A stretch of 64,000 bases of DNA from Vandiemenella viatica. Taxonomy: Eukaryota > Arthropoda > Insecta > Orthoptera > Morabidae. The stretch is from NCBI GenBank assembly GCA_031002005.1, contig JARYHS010013630.1, forward strand, positions 239,265,539-239,329,538, read 5' to 3'. Made by a program: the position numbers and the translations under genes. This document shows, one piece after another, positions 55,726 to 64,000 of this stretch (within the stretch, counting starts at the first letter, position 1; every line of letters starts with the position of its first letter). A model generated the notes under the pieces. It ran no database searches. It had not been told where the DNA came from and saw only the letters and a list, made by a program, of their open reading frames with translations.

Positions 55726-56238
55726 TTCTGTGAAACATGTAATCTGTATGATAAGTGTACATTCTATTTGTGAAACATGTAACCAGGCTGGAGCTGGGAA
55801 TCGTTCCAGCATTCGCATAAACGACTAATCCGTTGTTGTAGTAACGTGGCGCTTTAATGTATACGGTCAAAGTAGTTAGTAACTATGCTAATAATCTCAC
55901 TGGTTATAACAACCTCATATCTCATTTTTAAGAATCAAAATTAGTTTCTAATAACTTCGTGTCGTTATTGACTCTGGTACAGACTTAATGACATTTAATT
56001 GATGAGATCCCTATTTATTGTTCTTAATGGTCTTGTTAATTTTAAATGATAAAAGGAAAATTAGTTAAAATGTTGTATTTTGAAAGTTTCCTACGAATAG
56101 CTTGACATGCAAACAACAGTTTCAAACCATAGCGCATGTTTCTATTGTTTTTATCACCAGACTCTCAGAAACTGCTACTGGAAATAAGAGTTTGTTTCAT
56201 GGCAAGCTATTTCACTGTTAAGCTTTGACATTACTCAC
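55726..56238. other. Unassigned intron sequence
   Basis: Nothing is recognised except the donor of the adjacent TOX exon at the right edge. Confidence 0.4.
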
Positions 56239-56415
56239 ATGAGGCTGCTGGTAACTGGAAATGTGGTGTTGCTGATGTTGTTGATGTTGTTGATGTTGTT
56301 GCTGCTGTTGCTGTTGTTGCTGTTGTTGCTGCTGCTGTTGCTGATTATGTTGCTGGTGTGGGTTGATGGGTGGGATGTCGAACTCTTCGTCCCCGAAACT
56401 GGGGGTGTGGAACGT
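56239..56415 (-). CDS. TOX: TOX-family gene, conserved N-terminal block and polyQ exon
   Basis: After a TTTGTTTGTAG acceptor the minus strand reads TFHTPSFGDEEFDIPPI, which is almost identical to the conserved N-terminal block of TOX2/3/4-type proteins, then NPHQQHNQ and a glutamine tract with HQQ repeats, ending HHISSYQQPH before a GTGAGT donor (56238-56233). It is 177 bases, phase 0 at both ends. The plus strand of the same segment is open and reads as leucine runs, a shadow of the CAG/CAA tract. Exons coding the start of the protein are beyond 64000 or in the upstream part not recognised. Confidence 0.95.
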
Positions 56416-57069
56416 CTACAAACAAAGCAAACAATGGTCTGTTCAGCCTTTTACTCTGAATAATCTTTAAATTAAGATCATTAAGATCATTAAGAAGATA
56501 GCTGAAGGGATAAATCCTTTGTGTGTTTTTTCTGCATTTGAATATATCAAAATAACTGATTTTTCTATGAACCAAAAACCAAGAAAGTACCTCAATGTAT
56601 GAGCCGCAGTTATATAAAATTGCAGTCCTCTATTAAATAACAATGCTGCCAGTATATATATAATACATTTTATAATACTTTACCGCTTTGCATCTTTAGT
56701 AATCTCTTCATCTCCACATGGCCATTAAAAGCTAAACATTCATTTATCAGTCACACTATTCTTTGTATTCTTCAGCACTTATTCTTTTCAGTTTCATCCT
56801 CCCGTAAAAAAATTAATCATTCGGCATGTCGAACACAATCCATGATCCTACCTCTTTTTCCCTTCCCCCCTCCTCTCGGATCGGCCCCCGAGGACACCGG
56901 TCTAACACAGGTGTGGTGAAATTTGCCAATCAACCTCGTAGCTTTTTGAGATCTGACCTGCAAGAATTTCAAAACCACACGTGAGATTTCCGTCGACCCC
57001 CTCCCCCTCCCCTTTGGTGAGATTTGGTGAGTTTCCGTCGGATCCCCCCCCCCCTATTTCACGACACGT
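56416..57069. other. Unassigned intron sequence with C-rich tracts
   Basis: The stretch 56850-57070 holds several C-rich runs (up to 13 C near 57045) and a repeated GTGAGATTTCCGTCG-like word (56980 and 57018). It could be the end of a mobile element, but no class is assigned. Confidence 0.35.
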
Positions 57070-58290
57070 AATTAATGGACGCCCCCTAACTTACGGAACA
57101 GTTTGGCTCGACGTTGGAGCACTGCAATGGGTGTGGACATGTCTGCGTCGACAGTTCGACGCGTCTGCTGAGGGCTGGACTGGTAACACGAATACCATTG
57201 CGTCGGCTTAGAAAATGCTTCAGATTGTAATCGGTACGTGAAAGCCTTCAATGGCGTGCTAAGTGGTAAAATGTATTGTTTTCGTCTGAGTTCCACTTGT
57301 TACCTGTTAGACCAGGGGTCCCCAAAGTGGTCGATACCGACCCCTTGGGGTCGATAAGAGATCTCCAGGGGTCGATTAATACAGAGGGGTCGAAAGGGGG
57401 TCGATTAATACTAAAGAGAATCAATTAAACTGTACGGGAAAAATAACAGGACTGCTCTACTAAAAATCAGGTCAATAAATTAAAGTAAAGCTCATCCTCT
57501 CAATTCTCGTCTGTTTGCGAAGTCATGTGAAGTAAATGATGTACTGTTTTAGCTTGTCACATATTTCCAACAACCATCTGTTCTTTTTGGCAGGTCTTTA
57601 TTTGAAATTTATTCCATCTGTCCATAGTTTTGTTCCTATTTTTTGAGATTGTAATAATAATTGAAAGTATCTCGTTTTTCTGTTAATGTTATTGGGTGGA
57701 TTTTATAAATTATTTCGCTGAGTTGTTATGCAGGTCTCCTTATTGCTTAGCATCAGAAATGCCAAAAATGATTTAATGTTTTTATTAAATACCTCTGGGG
57801 GTCGATAAGAAGGCAAATATCCTGTCAAGGGGTCGACGGGGTAAAAAGTTTGGGGACCCCCATGTTAGACGATACCGCGGGGAACGCAATTGGGCAAACT
57901 GCATTGTTGAGCGGAGCGGCATAGTCGACATACGCCAAATGTGATAGTTTCTGGCGCCATCAGCTATAACATCCGATCTAGGTAGCGAGGGTAATCTGAA
58001 CAGTAACTGCTACATCAGGAAGGATTTAGAGACCGAGGCACTGCCGTTCCTGCAGGCAGCTTTATATGCCATATCTCAGCAGGACAATGCCCGACCACAT
58101 GTGGTGAGGAATGAACAAGCTTTCTTCGATGAATGACGGGTACCACTGTTTCCCTGGCCCGCTCGTTCGCCTGACATGTCGCCCATCGGACGTGTTTGGG
58201 ATACAGTTGGTCGGCAACTTGTTCGTTCTGATACTCCAGCAACCATGCTTTGTTCCCCAGCGGCATATGCAGGCTCACTTTGATTCCATG
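57070..58290 (+). pseudogene. Tc1-like transposase relic, split by a hAT MITE
   Basis: Before the MITE, frames give RRWSTAMGVDMSASTVRRVC, the second half of the Tc1 DNA-binding region. After it, at about 58070-58200, come QQDNARPHVVRNEQAF and LFPWPARSPDMSPI followed by RVWDTVGRQLVR, which contain the second and third catalytic acidic positions of the DDE/D triad region. Stops and frameshifts are frequent. The first catalytic block is not intact. TIRs were not found. Confidence 0.75.
57313..57862. mobile_element. hAT MITE (Buster-like) with 8-bp target duplication
   Basis: TGTTAGAC occurs at 57305-57312 and 57863-57870. The left end CAGGGGTCCCCAAA and the inverted right end TGGGGGTCCCCAAA match at 12 of 14 positions. 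Near both ends GGGGTCGA boxes repeat (about eight copies in total), as in Buster-type hAT elements. There is no ORF. It interrupts a Tc1 relic, so it inserted later. Confidence 0.88.
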
Positions 58291-58429
58291 TCATGACATC
58301 TAAGGGCTCCAATTGCAGCTCGTGGCGGTTTCACACCATACTTTATTCTCACAGTCAAAGTGCATGTATAATTCTGTAATTCTAATAATTTGTATATTGT
58401 TATATCCCTAATCTGACGCATTTCTGGCT

Positions 58430-58815
58430 CAGCAAATCCACGAATGCAAACAAATGCATCCCCAACGTTTCACTGTTTGGTGTTCATTGTGGACTGCAGG
58501 AATCATTGGACTATTTTCTTGGAAAACGAGTCAGGTAAGGCATTAGCGGTAAAAGGCGAACATTATTGTACCGTTATAACCCAGTTCTTTGTGCCTCAAT
58601 CGGAACATATTTGTCTTGAAGACATGTGGTTTCAGCAGAGCGGTGCCACTTGCCATACCGCGCGTTCAACATTGACGGTCTTATACGAGTCTTTTGCTGG
58701 GAGCGTTTTGGTGACCAGTATTGGGCGCCATGATCTTACGATTTAGCACGCATGGACTTGTTTCTATAGGGTTTTCTGAAGTCTCGTGTTTATGCCAAAA
58801 AGCCCGCTACCACTC
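58430..58815 (+). pseudogene. Mariner-like transposase remnant (DUF4817 group)
   Basis: Frames carry FGVHCGLQESLDYF, ESGKALAVKGEHY, LEDMWFQQSGATCHTARSTL (the usual catalytic QDGA block with D changed to S) and, after a frameshift, ARMDLFLWGFLK-like and KSRVYAKKP words. Loss of the Asp would abolish activity. The region stops at the T run of the adjacent LINE tail. Confidence 0.7.
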
Positions 58816-60476
58816 GAACATTTTTTTTTTTTTTTTTTTTGCTGTCGTCAGTCTTTCGACTCGTTCGATGCAATCCTCCATCCCTTCCTATCCTGTGCTA
58901 ACCTCTACATATCCCTTACAACCCATGTCCTCAGTTATCTGCTTTATATATTCTAATCTCTGTCTTCCTCTAAAGTTCTTACCTTCGGCTGTTCCCTCCA
59001 CCAGCAAATTAACCAATCCAGCAAGTATCAAAATATGACCTACAAGCCTGTCTCTTCTTTCTGTAAGATTCTTCCACAAACTTCTTTCCTCACCCATCAT
59101 TTCCAAAACTCGTTCATTTCTTACTTTGTCACTCCACTTAATTTTCAGCATTCTTCTCTAGCACCATATTTCAAATGCTTCAATTTTCTTTCTTTCCGGT
59201 ATTCCTAAAGTCCACGTTTCGCTACCACACTCAGAATTTTAAAAAGTTCTTTCTAATTCCTAGATTAATATTTAAAACAAAGGGTTCTCTTTTTCATGAA
59301 GGCTCTTTTTGCTAGTGCTATTCTGCTTCGGCCATCGGTTGTAATTTTGTTTTCCAAGTAACAGAATTCACTTCCTTCTCATATTACATCCGATACTATT
59401 TTTATTATTAATCTACTAGTATTGGCATCATTTATGCTTTTGTCTTCCTTTGATTTATAGTCAGTCAAAAGTCTTCCTTCAGTATATTGTTCATGCTATT
59501 CAGTAACTTCTGAATATCCTCAGCCTTCTCTGCTAACAACACAATGTCATAAGCAAATCGTAGCATACTGATTTTTTTCCCCTGAACGCTTATACCACAT
59601 GGAAAGTTTTCTTTGAGTTTCTTTGTTGCTTCTTCTACATCCAAGTTGAATATTACTGGGGATAGACTACAACCTTGTCTCACACCCTTTTTAACTGATG
59701 CTTGTCTCTCGTGATTCTCTACTTTTTATTACAGCCACTTGATTCTTATATAGTTTGTAAAGTAGTCTGCTATCTCGATACTTCAGACCTGACTTCTTTA
59801 AAAATTTGAAATCTTGTCGCACCTAACATTATCAAAAGATTTTTCTACGTCAACAAACGTCATAAAAGTATCTTTGTTTTTCTTGATCCGCCCTTCAAGT
59901 ATTAATCTTAAAGACAGAATTGTTTCCCTTGTACTGTGATTTTTCCTAAACCCAAACTGATCTTCACTACTATCTCTTCTACTACCCTTTCCATCCTTCT
60001 GTATATTATTCTGGTCAGTAATTTTGAAGCAAGTGATGTTAGACTAATGGTGCGATAATTCTCACATTTGTCGGCTTGTGCTTTCTTCGGGAGTGTGAAG
60101 ATGATATTTTTATTAAAATCAGTTGGAATTTCTCCTGGTTCATAACTTTTTGATATCAGCTTGAATACTCTTTAGATTCCTTCTTCTCCTAGGGATTTAA
60201 GAAGTTCTGCAGGGATCTCATCAATTCCAACTGCTTTATTTGCTTTCAAGTCATTCAGAGCTTTATTAAATTCTGTCCTCAAAACCAGATCTACTAAGTC
60301 ATCAATGTCCTTTTCCATTATACTATTGTTGAACTCGGCCCCCTTCATAAAGATTCTCAATGTATTCCTTCCATCGGTTAGCTCTATCGTCTGAGCTTAA
60401 AAGAAGTTTGCCATTGGCAGCTTTAAGGTTTACACCTCTTTTCTTCATTTCTCCAAAATTCTGTTTGATCTTTCTA

Positions 60477-61887
60477 CACTCCTGGAAATTGAAATAAGAA
60501 GACAATGACGCCGGTGTGTAAGACCCACCATACTTGCTCCGGACACTACGAGAGGGCTGTACAAGCAATGATCAAACGCACGGCACAGCGGACACACCAG
60601 AAACAGCAGTGTTGGCCGTCGAAGGGCGCTGGCTGCGCAGCGGTTGGGCACCGCCGCAGTCAGTGTCAGCCAGTTTGCCGTGGCATACGGAGCTCCATCT
60701 CAGTCTTTAACACTGGTAGCATGCCACGACAGCGTGTACGTGAACCGTATGTGCAGTTGACGGACTTTGAGCGAGGGCGTATAGTGGGCATGCGGGAGGC
60801 CGGGTGGACGTACCGCCGAATTGCTCAACATGTGGGGCGCGAGGTCTCCACAGTACATCGATGTTGTCGCCAGTGGTCGGCGGAAGGTGCACGTGCCCGT
60901 CGACCTGGGTCCGGACAGCAGCGACGCACGGACTCACGCCAAGACCGTCGCATCCTACGCAGTGCCGTAGGAGACCGCACCGCCACTTCCCGGCAAATTA
61001 GGGACACTGTTGCTCCTGGGGTATCAGAGAGGACCATTCGCAACCGTCTCCATGAAGCTGGGTTACGGTCCCGCGCACCGTTAGGTCGTCTTCCGCTCAC
61101 GCCCCAACATCGTGCAGCCCGCCTCCAGTGGTGTCGCGACAGGCGTGTATGGAGGGACGAATGGAGACGTGTCGTCTTCAGTGATGAGAGTCGCTTCTGC
61201 CTTGGTGCCAATGATGGTCGTATGCGTGTTTGGCGCCGTGCAGGTGAGCGCCACAATCAGGACTGCATACGACCGAGGCACACAGGGCCAACACCCGGCA
61301 TCGTGGTGTGGGGAGCGATCTCCTACACTGGCCGTACACCTCTGGTGATCGTCGAGGGGACACTGAACAGTGCACGGTACATTCAAACCGTCATCGAACC
61401 CATCGTTCTACCATTCCTAGACCGGCAAGGGAACATGCTGTTCCAACAGGACAATGCACGTCCACATGTATCCCGTGCCACCCAACGTGCTCTAGAAGGT
61501 GTAAGTCAACTACCCTGGCCAGCGAGATCTCCCCATTGAGCATGTTTGGGACTGGATGAAACGTCGTCTCACGCGGTCTGCACGTCCAGCACGAACGCTG
61601 GTCCAGCTGAGGCGCCAGGTGGAAATGGCTTGGCATGCCGTTCCACAGGACTACATTCAGCACCTCTACGATCGTCTCCATGGGAGAATTGCAGCCTGCA
61701 TTGCTGCGAAAGGAGGATATACACGGTACTAGTGCCGACATTGTGCATGCTCTGTTGCCTGTGTCTATGTGCCTATGGTTCTGTCTGTGTGATCATGTGT
61801 TGTATCTGACCCCAGGAATGTGTATATAAAGTTTCCCATTCCTGGGACAATGAATTCACGGTGTTCTTATTTCAATTTCCTGGAGTG
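60477..61887 (+). mobile_element. Nearly complete Tc1/mariner element inserted in the LINE
   Basis: The termini CACTCCTGGAAATTGAAATA and, inverted, CACTCCAGGAAATTGAAATA differ at one base over 24. TA flanks both sides (60475-60476 and 61888-61889). The total length of 1411 bases is usual for the family. The LINE reading resumes across the site when the element is removed. The GC-rich coding sequence contrasts with the AT-rich surroundings, which suggests recent arrival. Confidence 0.95.
60721..61732 (+). pseudogene. Tc1-like transposase, frameshifted near the third catalytic residue
   Basis: From ATG 60721 the frame reads MPRQRVREPYVQLTDFERGR, with paired HTH domains (IVGMREAGWTYRRIAQHVG; SERTIRNRLHEAGLRSR), then VVFSDESRF (first catalytic Asp), VWGAISYTGRTPLV and LFQQDNARPHVSRATQ (second Asp). 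It reads LPWPARSPH and stops at 61537. The next frame continues IEHVWDWMKRRLTRSARP and runs to a TAG at 61730-61732. A deletion of about ten bases near 61530 removed the third acidic residue (normally in SPDLSPIE) and shifted the frame. The frame is open upstream to 60505, but 60721 fits the family start. Confidence 0.93.
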
Positions 61888-62100
61888 TATATGCAACATC
61901 TACTTTCCTTTTCTGCTTCTTCACACTTTTCTTCTAGCCATTTTTCTTTTGCTATTTTGTATTTCCTATTTATTCGATTTCTAATTTGCCTGTGTTGCTC
62001 TCTTCCTGCTTCATCCTGAGCATTTTTTGTACCTCCTCCTCTGATCCATCAGCTCCAAAATTTCTTCTGTGATCCAAGATTTTCGGGCAGCTTGTTCCCT

Positions 62101-64000
62101 AAAGAAAGACCGAAATTGAATGCTGTATCAACGAAATACCGTAACATTTATGCAAAATCGCTATTAAAAATTTTACAGAAGAGAACGTGAGTGCCATCAA
62201 ATCCGCGGCGGCCAATTACAGGAAGTGTTGTTCCATACATAACAGAAAATTATAAATCAATAAATACTACAATACTTTGTAACAAACAAAAAAATGTTTT
62301 ATTTGAAATTCAAATCTTGTGCTATTATTGGAACATCCTTTAGTGTACTATATCTTACAGTAACCACAAAATGCTCTCAACTTTCATGATATATTAGGCG
62401 TGAGCATTTTTAGTTGTTTAAATATAAGTTAGTGTAAATACTGAGCAGAAAGTTCCAAGGAGACTATTTTTTTTAGAAAGACCTGGTAGCAAAACTGATA
62501 TAAATTGTAAACTTTGATGGCCAATTACTCCTTTATCTACCAATGAAAAAAACTGAAGATAATATCTGGATCCTCTACGCTGTAGCCTTAAACACGCAGG
62601 GTTAGAAAAAAATATTTTTTGTACACTCTTTATTTGTATGTAATTTTCCAGAATATATTTTTTTTCAATAGGAAATTTGGTTCCAAGGCAACGAAAACAT
62701 AGTATGTGAAAATCTGAAGTTATTGCGTTGAAGTATCTACAGGTTTCCCGTAGGCAATATCAATTCACCACAACACAAAGTGCGGGATGCTTAGCTTACG
62801 CAATAACATTTTCTCGTAAATTAAATAGGCGCCAATTAGGCCTCATACTATTTCGTAGAACATATTTGCAACAAAATCGTTTGTTTCTCCACAGTGAACA
62901 ACGCGCTATGGACAAACTAGTTATCGTGCGAGGTCTATGGGAGAATACAAATGAGCAATTTTGATTAAACTCAATAAATTAATGAACTAAAATCTCATTT
63001 TCAAAAACGATTTTTAGCCTCAGCTGAATCTACAGCTAATTGGTTCATTCTTAATTACATTGTAGAGATAATCACAATTGTACTCTAAAATGAGTAATTT
63101 AGCAGTAGTTAATACCAGGCGCATTTTTACAGAATTGCGTTTAATCATAGATGTTGGAAGGGTGAATTTTATCTTGTTTAAATTTAGTTACATATTTCAT
63201 AAGACATGTTTTAAGTTATGGCCGTTAATACTCCTAGCACCAACCACACTTTTAGAAACAGTTAACATTTTCCGCTTTTTATTTGGCCATAGCATTAAAC
63301 GGAGATTAACTGAAAAACATTTCTAGACTCGTTACAACTTTCCCTTCATTCTCTGCTATGACGCACACTAAAGCGGACTTCATTTTAACCGTCTGAAAGA
63401 GATCCTCGAGCACATAAATATCTGAATTGCGATTTCTTTTCATCGCAAGCAATTTGCATCAACGTTTCGCCGCTAAATGGACGTACTATATATATGCATG
63501 GCCAGATAAAACAAGTCGTTAGGCGCTGAATAGCAGCCATTCAGTTAATAGCCTGTCTGTCTGCAATGACATCCAGCCAGAGACAAAGATGTGTTAAGGT
63601 TGTTTTATTTTGCTCTCTTCTCTGCGGAGACGTTGTTGGACTGCAGTAGTCGATATTGCGCACAGCATCGAACATAATTGAGCCCAAAGAATATAAGCAG
63701 CCTTCATTCGACCTCTGTGTTTCAGTTGTGCTCCGGGAAATAAAATCTGCCTAATTCTGGCGAAATTTGAAAGAAAAAAATGCATATAAGACACTACACT
63801 AACACGTGTCATTCTATTTTATCGTCATTGCTACTTTTAACATTACAGAGGACGATATCCAGGCTTAAGAAAGTCTCTTTCCACTTCCGGGATCTTCCTT
63901 AAAAAGAAGTTAGAGGACGGTAGTAGGCTCTGCAGAAAGCGAGAATAAGTTCTGCATCACCCATTTATCTTGAAGTTCAATAAGCCTCCCTGTTACACCT
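62101..64000. other. Unassigned intron sequence
   Basis: About 1.9 kb of AT-rich sequence in which no exon, repeat end or coding motif is recognised. It should lie in the intron upstream of the 56239-56415 exon. Confidence 0.4.

Larger units (their letters stand above)
58816..62100 (-). mobile_element. LINE (RTE-like group), 5'-truncated, split by Tc1 element
   Basis: The 3' tail is the T run 58819-58840 on the plus strand. Reading the minus strand from 62100: SWITEEILELMDQRRRYKK (62090-62000), then after the inserted element KAANGKLLLSSDDRANRW, LKANKAVGIDEIPAELLKSL (60240), KKAQADKCENYRTISLTSLA (60080), FVDVEKSFDNV (59850), VRQGCSLSPVIFNLDVEEA (59680), MLRFAYDIVLLAE (59560) and the C-terminal LVGHILILAGL (59020). 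The order is that of a LINE reverse transcriptase. The FADD catalytic box is FAYD, so one Asp is lost. Several frameshifts occur. The clade is uncertain. Confidence 0.85.

Noticed and set aside
56239..56463. Plus-strand leucine-rich ORF
   Set aside because: It is the reverse complement of the TOX CAG/CAA glutamine tract; the minus strand has splice sites and a conserved block.
60825..61741. Several minus-strand and alternate-frame ORFs over the Tc1 element
   Set aside because: They are shadows of the GC-rich transposase frame; only the plus-strand frame has HTH and catalytic motifs.

Overview
This is a window from a large, repeat-rich insect genome. The lineage is probably Polyneoptera (grasshopper, cricket, stick insect, termite or cockroach type). 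The reasons are AT-rich introns of 15-20 kb, dense nested transposon relics, and several copies of a tRNA-derived SINE that I associate with such genomes. No bacterial-style gene organisation is present. The species cannot be fixed from the sequence alone.

The only host gene I can support is one TOX-family HMG-box gene on the minus strand, crossing nearly the whole window. Five coding exons can be placed with matching splice phases, in transcript order: 56415-56239 (the TFHTPSFGDEEF block and polyQ), 35439-35333, 34653-34416 (polyQ, Pro/Gly/Ser-rich), 19611-19496 (lysine-rich NLS) and 2521-2386 (first part of the HMG box). The 5' end and the exon finishing the HMG box lie outside the window. 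A short alternative first exon (MAKTPCISD, then a GTGAGT donor) sits at 37522-37496 in a promoter-like region and would splice in phase 0 to the exon at 35439.

A run of exactly 1000 N (41526-42525) separates two near-identical blocks (35657-41525 and 42526-48414). Both blocks end exactly at the gap, which is the pattern expected of two overlapping contig ends that were never merged. The second copy of the alternative first exon and of its transposons is therefore probably an assembly artefact.

Everything else recognised is mobile DNA in introns. Left to right: tRNA-like SINEs (3.3-3.8 kb); a hAT relic (5.9-6.8 kb); a PIF/Harbinger element with TIRs and TAA target duplications (8.55-9.55 kb); a GTATGA minisatellite (12.9-13.1 kb); a mariner helix-turn-helix fragment (13.6-13.9 kb); a CR1-like LINE with esterase, endonuclease and RT remnants (14.8-17.9 kb); foldback-type repeats (24.6-25.1 and 31.4-33.4 kb); two small hAT-type elements with 8-bp target duplications and GGGGCCC motifs (26.1-26.5 and 29.6-29.7 kb); a 160-bp tandem repeat beside a 52-base T run (28.4-28.9 kb); a hammerhead-like inverted motif (31.8-32.0 kb); mariner deletion derivatives (39.5 and 46.4 kb); a Buster-type hAT transposase (49.5-52.0 kb); a Tc1 relic holding a hAT MITE (57.1-58.3 kb); and a LINE split by an almost complete Tc1/mariner element (58.8-62.1 kb). 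The window ends in about 1.9 kb with nothing recognisable.
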